Shown here: in pieces, positions 47,420 through 58,363 of the stretch
Layout: the number at the start of each line of letters is the position of its first letter
Position numbering within the stretch: position 1 is the stretch's first letter
DNA from: Theobroma cacao
Taxonomy: Eukaryota > Streptophyta > Magnoliopsida > Malvales > Malvaceae
DNA length: 64,000 nucleotides
Assembly: GCF_000208745.1 (NCBI RefSeq)
Contig: NC_030858.1
Location: 5,338,026 to 5,402,025, forward strand
Direction: 5' to 3'
Notes under the pieces: model-generated
Told to the model about the DNA's origin: nothing
What the model saw: the letters and a program-made list of their open reading frames with translations, nothing else
Databases searched by the model: none
Made by a program: the position numbers and the translations under genes

Positions 47420-49080
47420 CATCAACCTTTTAAAAAATAAAAAATTGTGAAAAATGACCTTCATAAAAAGGTGACTTAAAAAATGACCGTATCTATAATT
47501 TTAACTGTTTTTAGCCAGTTTTTGGTATGACTTGATAATAATACTTTTTAAACAATTTCAGACAAATTAAAATAGTTTCAGTTTTCTCCCTCCCGCCATC
47601 CAGATAAAAATTTCAAAATTAAATCTCGATTTCTCTCTCTACTCAAATATATCTATTTCGTCATCCAATTCGCAAATATGACATCAAGTTATTTCTTATT
47701 TTGTTTTATTATTTTGGACGGTGGATCTTGGGGTTCTTAAGGACAATGAACATCGATTTTGCTATTTGCATGCAGCGATTTTGCTCAGGGAGAAAAAACA
47801 GCTAAAGCATATTTGATGGGTTTTATAGTAGTTCACGGTTTTGTTGTGTCTGAGATTGGGATGATTGTTAAGCATGTTTGCTATTGATTTTGATTTTTTT
47901 TTATAAGATTTTGAGTTAAAATTGTTCAGGGAATATTTTGTAAATAGGGTATATTTTGTTTTTGTATAAGGGGAGTGAGCAAGACCTCTCGATAAGGATA
48001 TATTTTCTTTTGTTTTGGAGGATTATAGAGTTTTGTAACCTATTTTTTATGAAATGCACAATTTTATGGTTTAGCAAAAAAAAAATATGTATTTTAGGTT
48101 TTTGAGTTTGTTGATTTATTCATAGAACCCCAAAATTGAGTTTACTAGTTTATAGGTATTGCGTGACTTAATCACCGTGTGACTAGTTTTTAGTCATTAC
48201 GTGATTAGTTTTAGGCATTACGTAGCTAGTTTTTATAGATTGCATGATTGATTTTTAAGCAATGCCTAAGTCACACAATGCCTTACAAACTAGTCACGCA
48301 ATATCTTACTAACAAGTCACGTAATGCCTTACTAACAAGTCACGCAATACCTATCAACTAATCATGCAATGCCTTATCAGAAACTAGTCACGCAATGTCT
48401 TATCAGAAACTAGTCACGCAATACCTTATTAAAAATTAGTCACGCAATGCCCAAAGTCAGTCACGCAATGCCTATTTACAAGTCACACAATACCTTATCA
48501 GAAACTAGTAACGCAATATCTTATAAAAAATCAGTCACGTAATGTCCAAAGTCAGTTACACAATGTTTAAAAACTAATCACATAATTCTCAAAAATCACA
48601 AAAACTACTGAATTCCATTTAACAAGATCAACAACTTCAAACGATACTCCATATTCAATTTAACAACATAATTAACAAATATGAATGCTTAAAATGTTCA
48701 AAAAATTTTCTTCATATATAAAAAATCACTCATAAAATGTTTAAAAATACTCAAAACGCTCACAGATTTTCTTCGTGTATAAAAAACTACTCAAAAATAT
48801 TCAAAATGCTTAAACGTTTTTCTTTCTGATAAGAAATACTTCAGAGATAAATAGTCTGGTGAGGAAAGCTCAAAAAATATGAGTCAATTTGAGGCGCAAG
48901 CCTAAACATACTTGATCCGTTAATAGGTTTCGGATTGAGGTGCAGAGCCTAGCAAATGGGTCAATTTCATTAAAGACAATTTTGTCTAATTTTTTTTTCT
49001 TTTGACTAAAAATAGATAAAATTATAAAAAAAATTATTCTTAAAAACGTCTTATGTCTCATATCCATTTATGAAAAGCAC
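47420..49080. mobile_element. Candidate transposon enclosing an inverted minisatellite
   Basis: The left end contains ttcataaaaag and ctataattttaactgttt followed by ttagcca. The reverse complement of the right end contains ttcataaatgg and tataattttatctattt followed by ttagtca. These suggest diverged terminal inverted repeats about 1.6 kb apart. The interior includes a non-coding segment near 47640-48060 and the minisatellite. The boundaries are approximate and the class is undetermined; a Mutator-like or hAT-like element with subterminal repeats would fit. Confidence 0.4.
48150..48595. repeat. Minisatellite that reverses orientation
   Basis: From about 48265 to 48595 a unit of 20-28 bp repeats roughly a dozen times with the core agtcacgcaatgcc, often followed by ttatcagaaact. 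From about 48157 to 48250 the same core appears reversed (attgcgtgact, attacgtgatt, attgcatgatt). The switch is near 48250-48262 (tttttaagcaatgcctaagt). The array could fold into an imperfect hairpin. The frequent acg/cgt core gives an unusual density of ACGCAAT/ATTGCGT in otherwise AT-rich DNA. Confidence 0.85.
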
Positions 49081-49399
49081 TCTTTAAAAAACGTGTAATT
49101 AAGCCGTCAATTTTATGTTCAATAATCAACAAGCTATGAAGAATGGGCTAGGCCCAAATACAAATTCCTTTCAATAATTAGAATGGGCTAGGCCCAAACG
49201 CAAATTCCTTTCGTTTTAGAGTGGCTTTTATGCCAACGACACCGTTCCACGGGCACCAAAAAAACATAAACTACGTGTCGTTTCTCTTGCATAATATTCA
49301 GTTTGAAACCATCGGGTGAACACAAAAACCAGAAACCAAAAAATATTCCGCTGCACGACCGTCGGCAGAAGCTCCTCCCATCTACAAACGCCGAAAAAG

Positions 49400-51834
49400 A
49401 TGCAAGACCAAACCGAAGCATCGACGGAAACCAACCCGGACCAAGATGATCAAACGGTGGAGATTGATTTATCATCCACCACCACTCTCGATCTCACCAG
49501 CTTCCAGCTCCACGATCTCGACTCCGTGGAATTGCCCCCAAACCTCACCGAGTTGGACCTGACAGCGAACCGCTTATCGAGCTTGGACCCTCGGATTGCG
49601 AATCTCATTTACCTTAAAAAGCTCTCTTTTCGACAAAACCTCATCGACGATGCTGCTATCGAGCCGATCTCTCGCTGGGTCTCGTTATCTGGTCTTGAGG
49701 TAATCCTATTTTTTTCTTTGGCTCCCTTAAACGTTTCGCTCGTTCTAGTTATCTCGCACCTTTAATTATTTACTTCTGGTTATTGCTTTACTGTACTTGT
49801 TTTATACTAAAAAAGAAATGCGTGTAGATATGAATGTAAACAGTATTTCTGGATAATTAAAATTAAGAATTTATTTTTTTAAACTAATAGGATGAATAAG
49901 TTTACGTTTGTATGAACTAATTATGCTCGTGTGCTATATTTTAACTAATTACTTATTTTTAATCAAATATTCGCAAATTTTTCTTTTCACTTTTTTGCTT
50001 TAGTTGTTAGCTTTTTTTGAAAAGGTGAAAAGCAAATTAAACAAAAAAAGAATTAACAATCAGAGCCTTAATTATTTTATCAAGTAAGCAAAAAATTTCT
50101 AGTGTTTTCTTTTCTTGTTTTGTCTTTCCTTTTCCTGTTATGCAATGTTGATTATTGCTAGAATTATGAAGAAGCGTGGGGTCCTTTATTTATTTATTTT
50201 TTTGCTCACAGGAGTTGGTACTTAGGGATAATAAACTAATGAAAATACCAGATGCCAGCATATTCAAGAAGCTCTTGGTTTTTGATGTTTCTTTCAATGA
50301 AATCACTTCATTGCACGGATTGTCCAAGGCCTCCAGCACACTCAAGGAGCTATATGTCTCCAAAAATGAAGTTACTAAGATGGAGGAGATTGACCACTTG
50401 CATGAGTTGCAAATTCTTGAACTTGGTTCCAACAGATTACGGGTTAGTTCTCAAATTGCTTGAATAATCTTGCTTACATAACAAGCTACAGGAACACATT
50501 TGACTTAAGCTTTTTCTCAGTTTTTGTTTCAATGTTGGAGTAATTTGTCTACACCTTTGACTCAAGTATAAAACTGGTGAGTTGTCTTATTAGTAATTTT
50601 TTGAGCATAATCTAAGAGTGCTTCATTGGTATCTCAGGTAATGGAAAATTTGCAAAATTTCACAAACTTACAGGAGCTGTGGCTAGGAAGGAATCGAATC
50701 AAAGTCATAAACCTTTGTGGGCTCACATGCATTAAGAAGATTAGCTTGCAAAGTAATCGATTAACTTCTATGATAGGATTGGAGGTATGGCACTTTTAAA
50801 AATGCTTTTCTTTTTGCTGCTCTGACAAAATTTTTATTTTCCATAATATTTGTTGAATGAATTTTTTCTTTGGATCTTTTGTTTTCAAGGAATGCGTTGC
50901 CTTAGAAGAATTGTACTTGAGCCACAATGGTATCTCAAAAATGAAAGGCCTATCTATGTTGGTCAACCTCCGAGTATTAGATGTTTCATCAAATAAGCTA
51001 ATATCGGTAGATGACATTCAAAACTTGACAAGGTATCGTGCTTTACTCTTTCCCTCCCTGGGGATTTTATCCTATCTTCAGTTGTTGACTAACTTTGCCT
51101 GCAGATTGGAAGACTTATGGCTCAATGATAACCAAATAGAATCACTTGAAAACATAGCTGAGGCTGTTTCTGGTTCAAGAGAAAAGCTCACTACTATCTA
51201 CCTTGAAAACAATCCATGTGTATGTTATCTGCAACTTGAGCACTTAAAAGTGTTTAGAATTTTGTTGTTTTCTTATGAATGCTTATTGATCCCAAATGAT
51301 TTGCTATGGCTGATTGGTTGAGTATCTTGACTGTTTATGGTTTCTATCTGGTTCTCATCATAGTTGGACCGGTATTCACTCTATACTTTTTGCTATGGAG
51401 CTCCATTTTTTTGTCATTTTCTCCTGATTTAATACATGTTCCCTTCTCTCCAATATTATTTTCCTTAATTAATTTTCAATGAAGATGCTGAGTCTGTCGT
51501 TTGGTGCTCACCATTAGATCACATCGATCTAAATTTGTTGTGACATAGTTCAACCACCCTAGATTCAGTTAAATGAAGTCCTTTTGTCCAAATCATCCTT
51601 CTTTGGCTGATTTCATTCAATTTAGCTATAGTATTATCTATATTAATGCCTTGTACTTTCACAATTGCTGATTAATGGTTGAAAATTCATAATCTTGAAC
51701 TCTTTCAACTTAATGTTCTTTTCTCTCTTAACCTTTGTATATATGATTTGCAGGCAAAGTCTCCAAATTACTCTGCTACCCTGAGACAAATTTTTCCCAA
51801 TATTGAGCAAATTGATTCTGACGTATTCGCGTAG
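49400..51834 (+). CDS. SDS22: SDS22-like regulatory subunit of protein phosphatase 1 (leucine-rich repeats)
   Basis: Six exons: 49400-49699, 50212-50442, 50638-50784, 50890-51032, 51105-51219, 51754-51834. They total 1017 bp, in frame, 338 aa (Arabidopsis At5g19680 is about 328). The acidic N-terminus is followed by about eleven 22-residue SDS22-type LRRs (for example LTELDLTANRLSSLDPRI, LQILELGSNRLRVMENL, LEELYLSHNGISKMKGL, LEDLWLNDNQIESLENI) and an LRR cap ending in IFPNIEQIDSDVFA. SDS22 binds the PP1 catalytic subunit and controls its maturation and activity in the nucleus and cytosol. The ATG at 49400 (MQDQTEAST) gives the family-like start; an in-frame ATG at 49316 would add 28 non-conserved residues. 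The 3' end faces the SKIP gene. Confidence 0.95.
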
Positions 51835-53061
51835 AAGTTGTAATAGATTATTTTATACGCAGTTTGCTGAGTCTGCATATTTTACTATAGAAAAACAGGG
51901 TTCCAAAAGGGTTCTGAAAAGGGTGGGATGTTGGTTAAATGCATTGTTAATCATTGTTTGGACACTCTTTATTTCTTGTAACTGTTTTTCACGTTGCAAT
52001 ATCTTGCAAATAGGAACAATGCTTGTCCCTCTTTTTGTTTATATATGTTGTTAGCAGAAAACATTTTTGCTGAACGCTATTAGCCACCTTTTTGGACAGC
52101 ATCTCCTAAGGCGTGAAGGAATGAGAGAAAAAAAAACAAAGAAATCGTCTGTTCCTCTCTAGCATTGGCACCAATCACGCTTTAATATATCCAAGATGGA
52201 TGTATGACTCCTAAGCTGCCTTAACTATAAAACACTCCCAGGAAAAGCATTTCTGATCTTAATTTGCCTAATTTAAACGAATGTGCACTACCAAATGAAG
52301 TCCTCTCAGCAAAGAATTCACCCAGGCTGTGACTCCAATGGTCTTTTAACTTGTAATTTCAAGCCACCGTAAAACAAACCTTTCCACATGCAGTCACACT
52401 GTAATAGGTCAATAAAGCTTGTATACTATCATAAAGTTTCTTAATACTTAAAACAATTGCGACCGAAACTAGGATATATATTCAGTATCACACGCTGCTC
52501 GTAGCAGCTCAAAGAACATGCGGGGTGGACTTTACTTTCTCCACCCAAAAGTTTCAGAGGAGAAAGATTCCTAGTAGTTCATATACACCTCAAATGAGTC
52601 TCAGCTACTTCATGGCGTTTCCACCAAACAGATGGGACTCCTTTTTACCATATAGGAAATGAGATGCAATACATCCTCCGTAGCCAAGCAAGTATAGTAA
52701 CTCATGAATGCAAACAGGAAACCAAATAAAGAAAAAATGACCATAAACAGCATAGGTATCAATCTAGATCGGAGTCCTAATTTATCAGTGTATACATGCC
52801 TATTTACCAGCATTCCTATAGTAGTGAATTCGCAGATAACAAAATCTTTGATATAGCATGGCTGTAGTGAACAGTGAAGGGAAATATGACCATTTAAAAT
52901 CTTCACAAGGCAAAATAAGCAACATCCCACATATTTGAAGAGAAAAAAAAAAACTCACCCCTGAAGCTACTTCAGGGATTAAGATTCACTGAGCAACAAA
53001 GATCAGAAAAATTAACAAGCTAAAGAGTCATATAACATTAGTCAAGAGATACATAGGATAC
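51835..53061. other. Convergent 3' region of the SDS22-like and SKIP genes
   Basis: Holds the 3' UTRs of two convergent genes and short spacer DNA. No further coding region is supported. A 106-codon minus-strand frame at 52610-52930 lies where SKIP 3' UTR or spacer is expected and resembles nothing known. Confidence 0.6.
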
Positions 53062-54885
53062 TTAATGTCCTCTTTCAAAACCAATGCGAGATCTACTAGA
53101 GCCTCCTTCATAGCCGTCTCGCATGGAAGAGCCTGCACTTGCCTTCATTGTCCCTCCAGAGCCCACTTTTTCCATGGCTTTCTTACCCTTCTTGACCTCT
53201 GTCAAGAACTGATCCAGACCAAATGGATCAGCTTCCTCAGCTTCCTTTTCAAACTCAACAGGCCTATCCCTTGGACCACTCCTCTCAGAAGTACCACCAA
53301 ATGCCTTGTCAGGTTTAAACCTATCAGTTTTCATCATTTTCTCTAGCTGCTCATCTGCACCACCATACATGTCAGAATCCACGTCTTTCTTTGGTCTATA
53401 GAGTGTTGAGAGAGTCGGCTGTGCTGTGAACAGACCCTTGTCATAGATGTTGTATTGATCATCAGTTGCAAATCCAGAATCCATTCCTTTCTCCTGGTTA
53501 AATAACCTTTGATCATACATCACTTCCCCACCTCTTCCAGCACCAGTAGAAGCCATACCAAGAGCAACCTTCTCACTGATATCTCTATCCCTATCCCTTG
53601 TAATCTTACTCTTTTTACCCATGGCGGCATCTTTGGCCTCCAACCTTCTCTCCCTCTCCCTTTCTCTACGTCGTTCTTCACGTATTTTCTCCCTCTGCAA
53701 CCGCTCCTCCCTTTCTTCCTTTGATTCCTTTGGCATATCCCTTTCTCTCTCCCTCACTGGCTCATAATCCACTCTCATATCAGTATCCACCGCATTTCTG
53801 TCAGATGACATTGGAACAGCAGCTGAAGGTGCCACTGTCCCAGTTCTCTCAGAACGAGCTTTAGCAGCCAAAGCTCGCAACTCCTGCTCCTTCCTTTCCT
53901 TCTCCTTCATCATCATCTCTTTCTGCACCTTTGATCTCATCGACACAGCTTCTCTAGCCTTCTGCTCTGCAACATACAAAGCCTCAGACAGCTTTGCAAA
54001 GTTATCATTAATCTGTACGTCCTGTAAACCTCTTCCATCAGCAGCAAGACGTTTATCCAGTGGGATTGTATACCCTTTCGGATTCTTCCAGTTTGAAATA
54101 CAAGGCGGAATTTTCCAGTCCTGCTGATCCTTCACAGTCACAGGCCGTGGAGGGGAATGCATCACCGGCACAGGTGGAGACCCTGAAGCTTTCGGGACCC
54201 TCTTATGCTTAAACTTGGGAGGCTCAAGAGGATCCACAGGCATCTCCACCATTCTAATTATCCTCTCTTTAGCACCTGAATTAAATGCAGCCGATTGCTG
54301 TGAAGGCTTATACTTAATATAATTTGAATCAGAAGACTGTTTAGGAACATTCTTCGGCTGTGCAGCACTCAATCTCACATTCACAATCTTCTCTAAGGCT
54401 GCCTTAGTTTCTTGCATTGTTTCCTCAATCTCTTTCTGCCTCTCTTCCTCTTCCTCCTCGTCACCACCCTCTTCCTCACTCCTCAAAATCTTCGGTATCA
54501 AATCCTTATGCTGCGAGTAAACAATCTTTTTTGCATTCTCATTCTGCTTAACTATCGCGTCATAAGCCAAATTCCCATGAGCATCAACGGTCACGGGAAG
54601 AATCTTCGATCCTGGTTTCGCCCCTTTTACTCTTCCCATACCAAGAGGGTATTGAGCGATATGGATTTCAGGGAAAGCACCTCCATCTCCAAAGTCTTCA
54701 ACTTTTCTGGGAACAAATCCGGCGCGTTTCATATAAGGCGGTACTGGTTTTGCCTTTATTGCCGTGGAGGATTTCTCTTCCTCCGACGAACTAAACCGTT
54801 GTCTAAACCATGGGTCGTTTGCGTGGTCGTAATACGTCGACGTTGAGTTTTTCGCGTCTGGTAGAAGATCCTTTAAAGCCACCAT
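53062..54885 (-). CDS. SKIP: SNW/SKI-interacting protein SKIP (SNW1/Prp45 orthologue)
   Basis: Nuclear spliceosome component and transcription cofactor. In Arabidopsis SKIP links alternative splicing to the circadian clock and stress responses and also acts with the Paf1 complex. The coding region is a single exon of 607 aa, close to the family length of about 610. Conserved N-terminus (PPYMKRAGFVPRKVEDFGDG, about 49-68; AQYPLGMG, 77-84). An acidic stretch near 136-150 is followed by the SNW domain with the hallmark SNWKNPKGYTIPLDKRLAAD (264-283). A charged region follows, with KEREEQ/RERE-type repeats predicted as a long helix (about 315-430), then a C-terminal tail. The leader probably has an intron at 54910-55046 (donor GAAG|GTATTC, acceptor GGCAG). 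A coding region without introns beside a leader intron is characteristic of the plant gene. Confidence 0.97.
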   Translation of the reverse strand: MVALKDLLPDAKNSTSTYYDHANDPWFRQRFSSSEEEKSSTAIKAKPVPPYMKRAGFVPRKVEDFGDGGAFPEIHIAQYPLGMGRVKGAKPGSKILPVTVDAHGNLAYDAIVKQNENAKKIVYSQHKDLIPKILRSEEEGGDEEEEEERQKEIEETMQETKAALEKIVNVRLSAAQPKNVPKQSSDSNYIKYKPSQQSAAFNSGAKERIIRMVEMPVDPLEPPKFKHKRVPKASGSPPVPVMHSPPRPVTVKDQQDWKIPPCISNWKNPKGYTIPLDKRLAADGRGLQDVQINDNFAKLSEALYVAEQKAREAVSMRSKVQKEMMMKEKERKEQELRALAAKARSERTGTVAPSAAVPMSSDRNAVDTDMRVDYEPVRERERDMPKESKEEREERLQREKIREERRRERERERRLEAKDAAMGKKSKITRDRDRDISEKVALGMASTGAGRGGEVMYDQRLFNQEKGMDSGFATDDQYNIYDKGLFTAQPTLSTLYRPKKDVDSDMYGGADEQLEKMMKTDRFKPDKAFGGTSERSGPRDRPVEFEKEAEEADPFGLDQFLTEVKKGKKAMEKVGSGGTMKASAGSSMRDGYEGGSSRSRIGFERGH

Positions 54886-55599
54886 GGCGGATCAAAAGCT
54901 ACGAGATTTCTGCCTAACAAATAAGCGAATTGAAATTCTAGATTTAACTTCCTTAAATAAAGATTTAAAAAGCGAAGAAAAAAAAAACGCTTCGAAACCA
55001 TAACTTGAAAACCCTAATTAAAAACGAAAGAGAAAGAGAGGAATACCTTCAAAAGCTCTTACTATCGATCAGGTTAACGATTTGATTAGGAATCGAACTG
55101 GACGGCTTCCACTTTTACAATCGAAATTTTGCTATGTCGGCTGTTGAAAGGGAACCCGGGAGAGGATTAGAATTAAAGGGTCAGCCGCGCTGATAAAGGG
55201 CAAAATAAACCCCAAATGGTTAAGGTTGACACGGGGACACTGAGATTAAGTACGCTTGGATTTAATTATCTATTTATAAATAAGGAACACATTTAAAATA
55301 TATTTAATTTATTGTGTGAATTGAATTTTCATGTTTAAATATTTATCAATTTATTATAATTAATAATTAAATATTATTTTAGTTTTATATAAATAATTTT
55401 CAATAATTATTTTAAAAGATTTTTTGAATTTTATAAAAATAATAATGTAAAACGTCAAAACATTAATTTTATAAGATAATACTTTAAATTAAATTTTAAA
55501 TTTTATTTAACTTTTTTATTTTGATAAATGTTATTAATATATTGTATCTATTTTAAAATTAAGTTTTGTGACACCAGAATGATGTGACATTAACAAGTG

Positions 55600-56170
55600 A
55601 ATTTTCGATTTGATTTGGATGTTTTAAATTGTTCATGATTGACAATATAATTAATGATATGTATTTAATTATAATTAAAAATTATAGATAATTTTAGATA
55701 TTATTAGTATTTTAAAATTAGATGTTAATTATAGATTGTATTTGCATGATAATAATTTTATGTATGTTATTTATATTAAATTTTATTATATTTGATATTA
55801 TTATTATTTTGTTATAATTGTTTTTATAATTATTAATTTTAAAATTGAATAATAAAATTATATTTAATTATAAATATTTAAATTTAATAGTGTTAAATGT
55901 GTTAATCATGTTAGGAAAAAAAATATTTAATTGTGTTTATTAATAATGTCATTTCGTATAAAAAATCTTGACATGTTTAATAAATATATTAATTATGTTG
56001 TATTATATGATTTTTAAATATATCCATATATGTATTTTTTTTTAGAAAAAATCCTTAGATGTATTTTTAAATGCTAACACAAATAATTATTTGTGTCATA
56101 TTTAAGTTTAATTTTATCATATTTTATGTGTTAATCGTTTTGACACAATTAATACGTAAAAACAATAATT
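55600..56170. repeat. AT-rich dispersed repeat, copy 2
   Basis: Shares taaattttattatatttg, then an aataaatatattaattatgt segment and tatgtgttaatcg with the copy at 25490-26060. Part of the order differs between the copies, so rearrangement or partial homology is likely. Low complexity makes the extent hard to fix by eye. Confidence 0.35.
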
Positions 56171-58064
56171 ACCAAATCTAAGTTAAGACACTAAACTTTA
56201 TACAAACTGAGTTGTAATATTAGGCCCTGAAAGCTTTTTTGATAATAGAATATTGGGTTGCTCTGGTGTTAACCATGGTGAATTAATTAGGCTCAGGATA
56301 ATATTTCGAAAGAGTTACACTAAATGAATTTATATTTAAAAAAAAATATTAGGAACAAGAGATAAATTTTTAATTAAAAGTTCAGATATATTAAACTTTA
56401 TTGGATCAGTATAAGTTCGTGATTAAGTGTCCAACTTATATTAAAAGGGTAAATGAAATGGCTTTGTTATTTTTCATACGATCATATTAAAAAGCTATAA
56501 TTTGTGCTTTAAATTTCAACTTGCTTCTCATAATAAATCCTATTTTTCATTTTTTAAAACAATCAGTCATCAATAAGATATAGCTTTTTCAATTATTTTG
56601 ATTTTTTATTATTTATAAAATAAAATTTAAAATTTCATATTTTTTATAAAAAATTATTTAATACTTAAGAATCTTTAAATTATTTTAAAAATTAAATAAA
56701 ATATTATTTATATTATATTTAATTATTTTTATATTTGTAATTATCAATTAAATAATTTTTTATTAATAATAATTAATTAATTATTATTAATTAAAATATC
56801 TTTATCATTTTATATATACGTAATATCAATATAACTAAAGTAAATAATAAAAAGTATTATTTTATAATATAATGATTTATTAAAATGTGTCAAAATGTTA
56901 CATCAATGTCACTTCACATAAAAAAGACAAATAATTTTTTTATTAATTACAATTAATTAAAAGTTAATAGTAAAAGTTTAATATTAAAATATATAAATTT
57001 AATCAAATATAATAAAAAATAATTTTTTTAATAATTTAAAAATCTTTTAAATATTATGCTAAAAAATATTAATAAAAAAGACATAAATTAGTTATGAATC
57101 CATAGCTACAAATCCAAAAGGTGAAGTAGAGGTGTAAATATGGGCTGACTCGGTCCAATTCGGTCTAAGCTCTTATGAGTTAAAAAAATATGAATTGGGT
57201 TGGGTAAACTCATTTTTTACATGAATCATCAAAATCTCAGCCCAGCCCACTTCTTACTAATCCACGAGCTGGGTTGAGCTAACTCATTTTTTTCAAAAAT
57301 ATATTTTTATAATTATATCTAACAAATATTCTATCAATAAAATTGTTATATGATTTAATTCATAAATCTAATAATAAAAAAATATTACAAATAAATAAAT
57401 CACATCAAATATAAATAAATAAATAAATTACATAAATAAAATTTAAAATTTTAAAAAAATTTAAAATTTTAACACAAACTACTATTTCATAAACATAAGT
57501 ATAGAATCAAATAATAGAAACTTCATAACTCATTTATATCCTCTTCAATCCTCATCTTTAAGCAAAATATTTAAATTTTGTTTAGATAGCAATGATGTAT
57601 CAAGGTCTGAATCATTATCAATTTATCATATAATATTTATTACTATAAAATAAAAAAAGATAATAAGTTTTAATTTAAATTAAATTTATTAATTTGATAA
57701 GTAAATATTAAAGACACTAAAATATATAAAATAAGTAATACCATTAATAACTAAATTATTAATTTTATATAATTAAATATATAAAATTATTAATTTTTTT
57801 AAGCTACTGAACTGGCCCGTCTCAACTCACCTCATCCCATTGTTTTTATGGACTAGTCTATTTAGACTCGATTTTAATATAAACCTAAATTTTCAAATCC
57901 AACTCATCCTATATTCAATAAAAATAATTCGACAAAAAAGACCTAGGTCTAAGGTGAAGCACCCGAAAAAGAAAAAAAAGACAAAAAATATTTTTTTCCT
58001 CCATTGAGTTAAAAGCTAAAAAACAAAACGCCATTTGCATTGTTAGCAAGTCAAATAACGTTAA

Positions 58065-58137
58065 GCCACGTGTCAAACACACCCAACCTAGCCAATCAAA
58101 GGTCCATCCCAAAGAACAATAACCTCGCGCCACGTGT
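58065..58137. promoter_or_regulatory. Paired GCCACGTGT elements upstream of STT3A
   Basis: GCCACGTGT occurs at 58065-58073 and 58129-58137, in the same orientation and 64 bp apart, with a CCAAT box between them (58092-58096). They lie about 230-300 bp before the start codon. ACGT-core sites near CCAAT boxes are typical targets of bZIP factors, including those of the plant unfolded-protein response. The exact ERSE spacing (CCAAT-N9/10-CCACG) is not met, so a role in that response is inference. Confidence 0.5.
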
Positions 58138-58363
58138 AAATCTAAGGTCAATATCGTCATTATGATCCCACATAAATTACCCCGCACCGTCATTTCAGAG
58201 CAGGGACAGTTTCGTAGTTCCTTCATTCCTTCTTGCTTCCTACAAAGTCTTCTCTCTTCAGTCTACTCAAAACACACCTACAACGGCAACGCCTAAACCC
58301 CCTCCGCGGTCTCTCTCTCCCCCTCTCTTTGTCTTTTAGCATCGGACCGTTGATTGGCCGTAA

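Larger units (their letters stand above)
45525..49399. other. Repeat-rich interval between the PPR and SDS22-like genes
   Basis: Contains an ATTT microsatellite (about 45684-45704), a SINE (46170-46262), aacttaata-type short repeats near 46650-46745, and a candidate transposon spanning about 47420-49080 with an inverted minisatellite inside (48150-48595). No supported protein-coding gene. Leader sequence of the SDS22-like gene occupies roughly the last 100 bases. Confidence 0.6.
54886..58363. other. AT-rich spacer, SKIP promoter and STT3A promoter
   Basis: Bases 54886 to about 55200 are the leader and promoter of SKIP (minus strand). From 55230 to 57900 the DNA is extremely AT-rich with no credible frame. 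It includes a repeat related to 25.49-26.06 kb (about 55600-56170), and a segment at 57120-57330 with repeated gggctgactc/gttgggtaaac phrases and their complements, typical of old small repeats. From about 57950 the composition changes at the STT3A promoter. Confidence 0.6.

Noticed and set aside
49316..49399. In-frame 28-codon N-terminal extension of the SDS22-like protein
   Set aside because: The family start is near the ATG at 49400; the extension is Arg/Lys/Thr-rich leader sequence without conservation.
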